DNA from: Dietzia lutea
GTDB lineage: Bacteria > Actinomycetota > Actinomycetes > Mycobacteriales > Mycobacteriaceae
Direction: 5' to 3'
Assembly (NCBI RefSeq): GCF_003096075.1
Contig: NZ_CP015449.1
Coordinates: 930,001-994,000, forward strand
Length of the DNA stretch: 64,000 nucleotides
Every line of letters begins with the position of its first letter. Position 1 is the stretch's first letter. The notes beneath the pieces were generated by a model. That model did not search any database. It had not been told where the DNA came from and worked only from the letters and a program-made list of their open reading frames with translations. Positions 48,431 to 56,034 of the stretch are shown one piece after another. A program made the position numbers and the translations under genes.

Positions 48431-49096
48431 ATGGAGGAACCGGTCCTGGAACCCACCGACTTCGACACCATGCGGGTCGGGTACGGCCTGCACGCCCGGC
48501 TGGACGTGGCCGACCTGGAGGACGGGTGGTTGCCCCTGTTCACCGAGTGGTTGGACGAGGCGGGGCGGCGCGGCGTCCGCGAGCCCAACGCCATGGTGCT
48601 CGGCACCGTCGGTGCCGAGGGACGGCCGTCGACCAGGACCGTCCTGTGTAAGGGCGTCGACGAGGGCGGGGTGACGTTCTTCACGACGACGACGTCGCGC
48701 AAGGGCGTCCAGTTGGCGCAGTCCGGGTACGCGTCGGTGACCTTCCCCTGGTTGATCGCCGAGCGTCAGGTGCACATCGAGGGCGCCTGCCATCCGATCG
48801 ACCGGGCGGACAGCCTCGCGTACTGGCGCACCCGTCCGCGGGGGTCGCAGGTCGCCGCCTGGGCGTCCGAGCAGTCGCGGCCCGCGGAGTCGGTGGCCGA
48901 GCTCGAGTCCCTGTACGCGACCGCGGCGCAGCGCCTGGCCGGCGTCGACGAGATCCCCATGCCCGACCGGTGGGGCGGGTACCGGGTGGTCCCGGACCGG
49001 GTGGAGTTCTGGCAGGGCGGGCCGGACCGGTTCCACGACCGCGTCGAGTGCCTCCGGGACGGCGACGGGTGGACGGCCCGTCGGCTGCAGCCCTGA
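48431..49096 (+). CDS. pdxH: Pyridoxamine 5'-phosphate oxidase
   Basis: FMN enzyme that makes pyridoxal 5'-phosphate, 221 residues. The motifs LFTEWLDEA, EPNAMVLGTV, GRPSTRTVLCKGVDEGG (FMN binding), FFTTTTSRKGVQLA, FPWLIAERQVHIEG, the SQVAAWASEQS loop, and the C-terminal GGYRVVPDRVEFWQGG...HDRVEC are those of PdxH. The ATG at 48431 gives the usual family length; the frame extends upstream to 48362 without a better start. Its product is the cofactor of the divergent SerC. Confidence 0.93.
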   Translation: MEEPVLEPTDFDTMRVGYGLHARLDVADLEDGWLPLFTEWLDEAGRRGVREPNAMVLGTVGAEGRPSTRTVLCKGVDEGGVTFFTTTTSRKGVQLAQSGYASVTFPWLIAERQVHIEGACHPIDRADSLAYWRTRPRGSQVAAWASEQSRPAESVAELESLYATAAQRLAGVDEIPMPDRWGGYRVVPDRVEFWQGGPDRFHDRVECLRDGDGWTARRLQP

Positions 49097-49274
49097 CGCC
49101 CGGCCGGGTGCCGGGTGCCGGTGCCGCGCGGGGGCTGGCGGGGGCGCGCCGGGTCGCCGGGGGGAGAACGGGAGAACTCCCTTCGAACGACGAACGGCGG
49201 CCACGGTAGGGTGTGGCACAGCACATTCGTGGCGGGACTCGACCGCCGGGACCAGTCGTCGGAGAGGGAATCGC

Positions 49275-50564
49275 GTGACCGCAGGCTCGAACGGTTCGGA
49301 CCGCAAAGCAACACTGTCCTACCCCGGCGGTGAGCTCGAACTCGACGTGGTGGAGGCGAGCTGCGGTAGTGACGCCGTACAGCTCGGATCGCTGTTGGCC
49401 GAGACGGGGATGACCACCCTGGACGTCGGCTTCGTCAACACGTCCGCGTGCACCTCCTCGATCACCTACATCGACGGCGCCGAGGGGATCCTGCGTCACC
49501 GCGGCTACCCGATCGACCAGCTCGCCGAGAACGCCTCGTTCCTCGAGGTCTCCTACCTCCTCATCTACGGCGAGGACCCCACCGAGGCGCAGCTCGCCGA
49601 GTTCACCGAGAAGGTCCTCGCCGAGACGGCGCTGCCCGGCCAGATGATGCCGCTGCTGCAGGCCTTCCCCCGTGACACGCACCCCATGCCCGTCCTCTCG
49701 GCCGGCGTGAGCCTGTTCGGCACGCACGGTGACGACCTGGACATCGACGACCCCAAGGCCGTCGACCTGGCCACCGCGCGTCTGCTCGGCCGCGGCCCGA
49801 CCCTCGCGGCGGCCATCCAGCGCATCCGCAACGGCGAGAACGCCATCGATCCGGATCCGTCGCTCGGCTACGTCCGCAACCTCCTGCGGATGACGTTCGG
49901 CCCGGAGTACGAGATCACCGACGAGGTCGCCAAGGCCCTCGACATGCTCCTGGTCCTGCACGCCGATCACGAGCAGAACTGCTCCACCTCCACCGTCCGC
50001 ATGGTCGGCTCGTCCGAGGCCCCGCTCTACGCCTCGATCACGGGCGGCATCAACGCCCTGTACGGCCCGCTGCACGGTGGCGCCAACCAGGCCGTGCTCG
50101 AGATGCTCGAGCGGATCGAGTCGGAGGGCGGCGACGCCACCGATTACATGGACCGGGTCAAGAACAAGGTCGACGGCGTCAAGCTGATGGGCTTCGGCCA
50201 CCGCGTCTACAAGAGCTACGACCCGCGCGCCCAGATCGCCAAGCAGCACGCGCACGCGCTGCTGTCGCAGAGCAACGACCCGCTGCTGGAGATCGCGCTC
50301 AAGCTCGAGGAGACGGCGCTGGCCGACGACTACTTCGTCGAGCGCAAGCTCTACCCGAACGTCGACTTCTACACCGGCCTCATCTACCGCGCGATGGGCT
50401 TCCCGACGGACATGTTCACCGTGCTGTTCGCGCTCGGTCGCATGCCCGGGTGGATCGCCCACTGGCGCGAGATGCGCGAGGATCCCTCCACCAAGATCAA
50501 CCGCCCGCGCCAGGTCTACACCGGCCCGGCCGAGCGGAGTTTCACCCCGATCAGCCAGCGCTGA
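49275..50564 (+). CDS. gltA: Citrate synthase
   Basis: First enzyme of the TCA cycle, 429 residues, type II hexameric kind. Catalytic residues are visible: His in LHADHEQNCSTSTVRMVGSS, GPLHGGANQAVLEML, the second His in GFGHRVYKSYDPRA, and Asp in LYPNVDFYTGLIYRAMG. The N-terminal beta domain (ATLSYPGGELELDVVEASCG) is typical. GTG start with GGAGAGGG upstream; a TAGGGT at 49206 could be the -10. FKBP follows by 29 bp, as with C. glutamicum gltA-fkpA. Confidence 0.96.
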   Translation: MTAGSNGSDRKATLSYPGGELELDVVEASCGSDAVQLGSLLAETGMTTLDVGFVNTSACTSSITYIDGAEGILRHRGYPIDQLAENASFLEVSYLLIYGEDPTEAQLAEFTEKVLAETALPGQMMPLLQAFPRDTHPMPVLSAGVSLFGTHGDDLDIDDPKAVDLATARLLGRGPTLAAAIQRIRNGENAIDPDPSLGYVRNLLRMTFGPEYEITDEVAKALDMLLVLHADHEQNCSTSTVRMVGSSEAPLYASITGGINALYGPLHGGANQAVLEMLERIESEGGDATDYMDRVKNKVDGVKLMGFGHRVYKSYDPRAQIAKQHAHALLSQSNDPLLEIALKLEETALADDYFVERKLYPNVDFYTGLIYRAMGFPTDMFTVLFALGRMPGWIAHWREMREDPSTKINRPRQVYTGPAERSFTPISQR

Positions 50565-50593
50565 ACCCGGGAACCCACCCCCAGGAGAACATC

Positions 50594-50950
50594 ATGGACA
50601 AGCCCGAGATCGACATGCCGACGGGCCCCGCGCCCACCGACCTCGTCACCGAGGACATCACGGTGGGCGACGGCGCCGAGGCGGTCGCCGGCGGTAACGT
50701 CACCGTGCACTACGTGGGGGTGGACTACGAGACCGGTGAGCAGTTCGACTCCTCCTGGGATCGCGGCGAGTCCATCACCTTCCCCCTGAACGGCCTCATC
50801 CAGGGCTGGCAGGAGGGTATCCCGGGGATGAAGGTGGGCGGACGCCGCCAGCTGGTGATCCCGCCGGACAAGGCCTACGGCACCTCCGCGGCCCTGCACC
50901 CGCTCGGCGGTAAGACCCTGGTCTTCGTCATCGACCTGCTCGACGCCTGA
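50594..50950 (+). CDS. FKBP-type peptidyl-prolyl cis-trans isomerase
   Basis: Cytosolic foldase of 118 residues. The single FKBP domain shows VTVHYVGVDYETGEQFDSSW, FPLNGLIQGWQEGIPGMKVG, RRQLVIPPDKAYGT and TLVFVIDLLDA, with the substrate-pocket residues in their normal order. No signal peptide. AGGAG lies seven bases before the ATG. It is likely co-transcribed with gltA and followed by a strong hairpin. Confidence 0.93.
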   Translation: MDKPEIDMPTGPAPTDLVTEDITVGDGAEAVAGGNVTVHYVGVDYETGEQFDSSWDRGESITFPLNGLIQGWQEGIPGMKVGGRRQLVIPPDKAYGTSAALHPLGGKTLVFVIDLLDA

Positions 50951-50974
50951 TCGGGCGGTCCCGAAACCGACAGC

Positions 50975-51011
50975 GGCGCCCCGTCCTCCTTCCGCGGGAG
51001 GGCGGGGCGCC
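50975..51011 (+). terminator. Terminator of gltA-FKBP
   Basis: GGCGCCCCG (50975-50983) pairs with CGGGGCGCC (51003-51011), with inner CCTCC/GGAGG pairing, 25 nt after the FKBP stop. It opens a 576-bp stretch without genes (to 51526) that is filled with repeats. Confidence 0.75.
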
Positions 51012-51150
51012 GTCGACTGTCGGGCCGGAACCCGCGACGCGCCCACCGCCCGGCCAGCGCCCGCTGGCCCGGTCCTGCCGCAGCCCCGCGCGCCCACACA
51101 CGCCCGGCCAGCGCCTGGCGGCCCTGCCGCAGTCCCGCGCGTGCCCGACG

Positions 51151-51228
51151 ACCACAGCCGCCCCTCGGCATGGCGTCTGGCGCGCACCGCGGGGCAGGCG
51201 AGACGCCATGGCGAGGGGCGGCTGCGGT
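51151..51228. repeat. Large imperfect inverted repeat, 28-bp arms
   Basis: Positions 51151-51178 pair with 51201-51228 with two mismatches around a 22-nt loop. The inner arms are CCCCTCGGCATGGCGTCT and AGACGCCATGGCGAGGGG. The structure is larger than a usual terminator and its apical motif is repeated downstream. Confidence 0.75.
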
Positions 51229-51333
51229 GCCCGGCGCCATCCGCGGGAGCGAGACGCCATCGGCGGGAGCGGGTAGCCGGAAGCGAGACGCCAGGCGCGC
51301 GAGCGAGACGCCATGGGCGGGAGCGGGACGCCA
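51198..51333 (+). repeat. Degenerate interspersed repeat, motif GCGAGACGCCA(T)
   Basis: The motif occurs at 51198, 51249, 51283 and 51303 and in the variant GCGGGACGCCA at 51323, with GCGGGAGC spacers between. The reverse complement ATGGCGTCT occurs in the left arm of the inverted repeat at 51170. No coding sense was seen. Confidence 0.7.
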
Positions 51334-51433
51334 GGCGCGGGAGCGGATGCGAGTGTTGTGCGAACCGCGTGGGTTCCCCGGCCGGGCCGCACGGACCCCG
51401 GGCACGGCCGCGAGTGGCCCGCCCCCGGCGTTG

Positions 51434-51545
51434 CAGGCTCGAGCCCTACCCCTGCTGCCGCAGGCTCGAGCCCTACCCCTGCTGCCGCAGGCTCGAGCCC
51501 TACCCCTGCTGCCGCAGGCTCGAGCCCTACCCCTGCTGCCGCAGG
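51434..51545 (+). repeat. 27-bp tandem repeat, four copies, covering the prpE stop codon
   Basis: Four identical 27-bp units begin at 51434, 51461, 51488 and 51515, then CAGG of a fifth. Each unit contains the palindrome GGCTCGAGCC and, on the minus strand, the codons for RQQG plus TAG. The copy at 51515 supplies the actual end of prpE; the other three lie behind the stop, in the same frame because 27 is divisible by three. Confidence 0.95.
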
Positions 51546-53443
51546 AAAGGCGCGAGGGCCTCGAGGACGGCTGGGTCCTCGATCGTCGACGGCACCGCCA
51601 CATCCTGCTGCCCGTCGGCGATCTGCCGCATCGTCTTGCGGAGGATCTTGCCCGAGCGGGTCTTGGGCAGACCCTGCACGACCGTGCAGTCGCGGAAGGT
51701 GGCCACCGCCCCGATCTCGTCACGCACCATCGCCACCAGCTCCGACCGCAGCTCGTCGGGGTCGCGGACCTGGCCCGACTTGAGCACCACGTAGCCGACG
51801 GGGCGCTGGCCCTTGAGATGGTCCTTCACGCCGATCACCGCGACCTCCGCCACGGCGGGGTGCCGGGCGATGACGGCTTCCATCGACCCTGTGGACAGCC
51901 GGTGGCCGGCGACGTTGATGACGTCGTCGGTCCGACCCATCACGAAGACGTAGCCGTCCTCGTCGATGTACCCGCCGTCACCGGTAGAGTAGTAGCCCTC
52001 GAAGACCGACATGTACGAGGAGACGAACCTCTCGTCGTCCTCCCACAGACCCGCCAGCGTCCCCGGGGCCATGGGCAACTTGATGGCCAGGTTCCCCTCC
52101 TCGCCCGGCGGCAGGGGCGTACCGTCCGCGTCGAGCACGTGCAGGTCGTAACCGGGGACCGCAACGGTGGGGGAGCCTGGCTTGATCGGCATCGGCTCCA
52201 GACCACGGAGGTTGGAGGCGATCGGCCAGCCCGTCTCGGTCTGCCACCAGTTGTCCACCACGGGCTTGCCGAGATTGTCGGTCGCCCACTGGTAGGTGTC
52301 CGGATCGAGACGTTCGCCAGCGCAGTACAGGGTGCGCATGGCCGACAGATCGTACTTACCGATCTCGAGGCCCTCGGGATCTTCCTTGCGGATCGCCCGG
52401 ACGGCGGTCGGAGCCGTGAACAGTGCGACCGCGCGGTGCTCGGAGGCCACGCGCCAGAACGCGCCGGCGTCCGGGGTGCCGACGGGCTTGCCCTCATAGA
52501 TCACCGAAGTCGCGCCGACCAGTAGAGGCGCGTAGACGATGTATGAGTGGCCGACCACCCAGCCGACGTCCGAGGCGGTCCACCACACGTCGCCCGGACG
52601 GATGCCGTAGACGTTCCACATCGACCACGCGAGCGCGACGGCGTGCCCGCCGTTGTCGCGGACTACGCCCTTGGGCAGGCCGGTCGTTCCGGAGGTGTAG
52701 AGGATGTACAGCGGATCGGTGGCCTTCACCGGGACCGGCGCCGCCGGCTCGGAGTCGGCGACGGCCTCATCCCAGTAGCTCCAGGTGGTCCCCGGGGTGT
52801 CAGGGAACGCCATGTCGGGGAACTGGTCGTGACGCGGGGCCACGATCACGGCCCCGGGGGTGTGACGGGTGAGCTCGAGCGCTTTGGCGACCATGGGGAA
52901 GTAGGGCACCTTGCGCGTCGGCTCGATGCCGCCCTGGGACGTGACGATCACCTTGGGGCGGGCGTCGTCGATCCGGATCGCCAGCTCGGGTGCGGCGAAA
53001 CCGCCGAAGACGACGGAGTGGACGGCACCGAGCCGGGCGCACGCGAGCATCGCCACGGCGGCACGGGGTACCATCGGCATGTAGATGACGACCCGGTCGC
53101 CGCGACCCACGCCCTCCACGGCGAGCGCGCCCGCGAACTCCTCGACCTGCTTCAGCAACTGGGCGTAGGTGATGGTTTCCTTGATCCCGGTGACCGCCGA
53201 GTCGTAGATGAACGCGGCCTGCTCGCCCCGCCCGGCGGCGACGTGCCGGTCGACGCAGTTGTACGACGTGTTCAGCTCCCCGTCGGGGAACCACCGGTAG
53301 AAGGGTGGACGGGATCCGTCGACCGCCGTCGTGGGGGCCGTGGTCCAGTCGATGTCCCCGGCGACGTCCAACCAGAAGGCATCGGGATCGCTGATCGAGA
53401 GCCGGTGGGTGGCGTCGTAGGTCGAGGTCGTCGAGTCCGACAT
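51527..53443 (-). CDS. prpE: Propionyl-CoA synthetase (acyl-CoA ligase)
   Basis: AMP-forming ligase that activates propionate (and probably acetate) to acyl-CoA, 638 residues. The N-terminus NTSYNCVDRHVAAGRG and the motif NWWQTETGW (acetyl-CoA synthetases normally have TGG) point to the propionate type. ATP-binding loop YTSGTTGLPKGVV near 260, YYSTGDGGYIDEDGYVFVMGRTDD, and the regulatory Lys599 in TRSGKILRK are present. GAGGGG precedes the ATG. It follows the AccD3-like gene by 63 bp on the same strand, so both may be co-expressed. The last codons belong to a 27-bp tandem repeat. Confidence 0.88.
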   Translation of the reverse strand: MSDSTTSTYDATHRLSISDPDAFWLDVAGDIDWTTAPTTAVDGSRPPFYRWFPDGELNTSYNCVDRHVAAGRGEQAAFIYDSAVTGIKETITYAQLLKQVEEFAGALAVEGVGRGDRVVIYMPMVPRAAVAMLACARLGAVHSVVFGGFAAPELAIRIDDARPKVIVTSQGGIEPTRKVPYFPMVAKALELTRHTPGAVIVAPRHDQFPDMAFPDTPGTTWSYWDEAVADSEPAAPVPVKATDPLYILYTSGTTGLPKGVVRDNGGHAVALAWSMWNVYGIRPGDVWWTASDVGWVVGHSYIVYAPLLVGATSVIYEGKPVGTPDAGAFWRVASEHRAVALFTAPTAVRAIRKEDPEGLEIGKYDLSAMRTLYCAGERLDPDTYQWATDNLGKPVVDNWWQTETGWPIASNLRGLEPMPIKPGSPTVAVPGYDLHVLDADGTPLPPGEEGNLAIKLPMAPGTLAGLWEDDERFVSSYMSVFEGYYSTGDGGYIDEDGYVFVMGRTDDVINVAGHRLSTGSMEAVIARHPAVAEVAVIGVKDHLKGQRPVGYVVLKSGQVRDPDELRSELVAMVRDEIGAVATFRDCTVVQGLPKTRSGKILRKTMRQIADGQQDVAVPSTIEDPAVLEALAPFLRQQG

Positions 53444-53506
53444 CGGGTATTTCCCCTCACGTACGGGATCGGGCCCGCCGACCGTGCCGACGGGTTGTGA
53501 CAGGTT

Positions 53507-55033
53507 TCACTCTAACGCGAGGCCCAGTTCGCGATACCGCATCATCCGCTCGGCGTACCTCCGCTCAGGGGGACGCCGGCGGACCTCCAGCAGTGCGGAC
53601 GCGACCGCGCCGGCCATCCGGTCGCAGAACTCCTCCGGCTCGTCCGCGGCGTCGGGACGCTCGGGGACGACGACGTCCACGATCCCGGCGTCCAGCAGGT
53701 CGGCAGAGGTGATGCCCTGCGACCGCGCGACCTCCGGGGCCCGGGTGGTCTCGTGGTGGAGAATCGCGCTGGCGCCCTCCGGCGGCAGGGGGGCGAGCCA
53801 TCCGTGACGCGCGCACAGGACCCTGTCGGCGGGGAGCAGGGCGAGGGCGGCGCCGCCGGTGCCCTGCCCCAGGATCACGGAGACGGTCGGGGTCGGCAGC
53901 GTGACGAGATCAGCCAGACTCCTGGCGATCTCACCCGCCAGTCCGCCCTCCTCCGCCTCCCGCGACAGAGCGGCGCCGCGGGTGTCGATGAGCAGCACCA
54001 GGGGCACCCCCATCTCCGCGGCGATGCGCATACCGCGGCGTGCCGACCGCAACGCGGACGGGCCGAGCGGGCTCTTCTCGTTCTCCGCGTCCCGGTCCTG
54101 TGCGAGCACGACGGCGGACTGGCCCCGGAACCGGACCAGCGACAACAGGAGCGATCCGCTGTCCTCACCCTGACCGGTGCCGGACAGTGGCACCCGGTCG
54201 GGCGACACGCGGTCGAGGAAGGCACGCGCGCCGGGGCGGTCCGGGCGCCGCGACCGGGTGATGGCGTCCCAGGCATCCGGGCGAAGGCCGTCGTCGGACT
54301 CCGGCTCCGGGACCGGCCCGTGGGGCGGCGCCGGCTCGTCGTCCGACGGCGGGTCCTGGCACAGCACCCGCAGGGCGCGGGCGGTGAGGTCACGAAGCCC
54401 CTCGGGCGGGAGCACACCGTCGATCATCCCGCGTCGCGCGAGGTTTTCGGAGACCTGGACACCGTCCGGGAAGGGTGCGTCGTAGAGCGCCTCGTAGACG
54501 CGGGGCCCGAGGAAGCCGATGAGCGCGCCGGGTTCGGCCACCGACACGTGACCGAGCGACCCCCACGACGCGAACACGCCGCCGGTCGTCGGGTGCCGCA
54601 GGTAGACGAGGTAGGGCAGCCCCGCGCTCTTGTGCCCGGCCACGGCGGCGGAGATCTTGACCATCTGGAGGAACGCGATCGTCCCCTCCTGCATTCGCGT
54701 ACCGCCCGAGGTGGGGGAGGCGAGGATCGGGAGCCCTTCGGCGGTCGCCCGCTCGATCGCCGAGACGATCCGCTCGGCGGCGGCGATCCCGATCGACCCG
54801 GCGAGGAAGTCGAACTCGCACGCGATGATCACGACCCGGCGGCCCAGCAGGGTGCCCTCGCCGGTGATGACGGACTCGTCCACCCCCGACTTCTCGGTCG
54901 CCCGCTGGAGCGCCGCCTCGTACCCGGGCGCCGTGTCCACCTGCGGCGGGCGGACCGGGGCGTCGTCCCAGGACCGGAAGGAGCCGTCGTCGAGGACCAT
55001 GTCGAGGATCTGCAGAGCTCCGGTGCGCGCCAT
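53507..55033 (-). CDS. accD3: Acyl-CoA carboxyltransferase, fused AccD-AccA type (AccD3-like)
   Basis: Carboxyltransferase-like protein of 508 residues with two crotonase-fold halves in one chain. The beta half (about 25-225) has GEGTLLGRRVVIIACEFDFL and GGTRMQEGTIAFLQM; the alpha half (about 255-490) has AVVLAQDRDAENEKSPLGPS, RRGMRIAAEMGVPLVLLIDT and GQGTGGAALALLPADRVL. The zinc-finger Cys of free-standing AccD are absent. Position next to echA6 and sequence layout match Rv0904c and C. glutamicum accD3. The exact acyl-CoA substrate is not clear. Divergent from echA6. Confidence 0.82.
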   Translation of the reverse strand: MARTGALQILDMVLDDGSFRSWDDAPVRPPQVDTAPGYEAALQRATEKSGVDESVITGEGTLLGRRVVIIACEFDFLAGSIGIAAAERIVSAIERATAEGLPILASPTSGGTRMQEGTIAFLQMVKISAAVAGHKSAGLPYLVYLRHPTTGGVFASWGSLGHVSVAEPGALIGFLGPRVYEALYDAPFPDGVQVSENLARRGMIDGVLPPEGLRDLTARALRVLCQDPPSDDEPAPPHGPVPEPESDDGLRPDAWDAITRSRRPDRPGARAFLDRVSPDRVPLSGTGQGEDSGSLLLSLVRFRGQSAVVLAQDRDAENEKSPLGPSALRSARRGMRIAAEMGVPLVLLIDTRGAALSREAEEGGLAGEIARSLADLVTLPTPTVSVILGQGTGGAALALLPADRVLCARHGWLAPLPPEGASAILHHETTRAPEVARSQGITSADLLDAGIVDVVVPERPDAADEPEEFCDRMAGAVASALLEVRRRPPERRYAERMMRYRELGLALE

Positions 55034-55127
55034 GACCGCATCGTACGGTGGGGCACCTACCAGCGGGTATCGTGAGGGCGAGGGTGCACTGTCGTACCCC
55101 CGTCACGCAGAGGAGCCCTCCGCCGCC

Positions 55128-55874
55128 ATGATCGTCAGCCGCAGGGACGGCGCAGTCGTCGTCGTCACCATCGACCGTCACGAGACCCGCAACGCGCTCG
55201 ACGCCGAGGTGTGCACCGCCCTGCGCGAGGCCGTCGAGGCCGCCGGCGCGGAGGCCGACGCCGAGGAGCCCGTCCGCGCGATCGTCATCACCGGAGCGGG
55301 AACCGCCTTCTGCGCGGGCGCCGATCTGTCCGGCGGGGTGTACAACTCGGATTTCTACGACGCACACGCCGGGATGCTCCGCGCCGTCGAGTCGGTGCCG
55401 GTCCCCGTCATCGCCGCCGTCAACGGCCCCGCGGTCGGTGCGGGCGTACAGCTCGCACTGGCGGCGGATCTGCGTGTGGTGGCGCCCGGTGCCGTCTTCA
55501 CCGTGCCCGTCGTGAAGGTGGGGCTGGCCCTGGACAACTGGACCATCAAGCGGTTGGCCAACGTGGTGGGCGGCGGCCACGCCCGGTCGGTGCTCATGAC
55601 CGCCCGCCCCGTCGGTGCGGAGGAGGCGGCCCGGATCGGCTTGGCCAACGAGATCGGCGACGTCGAGGCGGCCATGGAGCTGGCTGCCGAGCTCGCCCGG
55701 TTCGCGCCGCTGAGTCTCCGGCACATCAAGACCGTGATCAACGACGACGACGCCCGGCTGCTCCCGCGGGAGGAGCACACCGAACTCCAGTTGCGCGCGT
55801 GGAGCAGCGAGGACATGGCCGAGGCGCGGGCGGCCCGCGCCGAGAAGCGGCCCCCCGTTTTCCGCGGGCGCTGA
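55128..55874 (+). CDS. echA6: Enoyl-CoA hydratase/isomerase family protein (EchA6-like)
   Basis: Crotonase-fold protein of 248 residues. It carries TGAGTAFCAGADLSGGVY, the oxyanion-hole region NGPAVGAGVQLALAADLRV, VKVGLALDNWTIKRLANVVGG, and PVGAEEAARIGLANEI. The catalytic Glu pair of true hydratases is not evident in the VKVGLALDNW stretch, as in EchA6 of M. tuberculosis, which is reported to shuttle acyl-CoA to mycolate synthesis rather than hydrate it. The ATG at 55128 follows AGAGGAG. The neighbourhood with AccD3 is conserved. A role in mycolate precursor handling is inferred. Confidence 0.8.
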   Translation: MIVSRRDGAVVVVTIDRHETRNALDAEVCTALREAVEAAGAEADAEEPVRAIVITGAGTAFCAGADLSGGVYNSDFYDAHAGMLRAVESVPVPVIAAVNGPAVGAGVQLALAADLRVVAPGAVFTVPVVKVGLALDNWTIKRLANVVGGGHARSVLMTARPVGAEEAARIGLANEIGDVEAAMELAAELARFAPLSLRHIKTVINDDDARLLPREEHTELQLRAWSSEDMAEARAARAEKRPPVFRGR

Positions 55875-56034
55875 ACCGCCCTACCGCAGGTGACGCACGG
55901 TCGCCGTGGCGCCCCACGTGCGGGCACCGCGGGCCGCCCGGCCCGGGTACGATTCTCCGCGCCCGACCCGGATCCGCGTGACGTGGGAGTCTGGCACGGC
56001 CCCGGGTATCGCATGACCAGGGGGAGCGTCACCG

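Noticed and set aside
49206-49230. CRP/GlxR-type site upstream of gltA (TGTGGCACAGCACA)
   Set aside because: The half-sites are two bases too close together compared with TGTG-n8-CACA.
51434-51545. CRISPR array
   Set aside because: The 27-bp units are directly adjacent with no unique spacers, and no cas genes are present.
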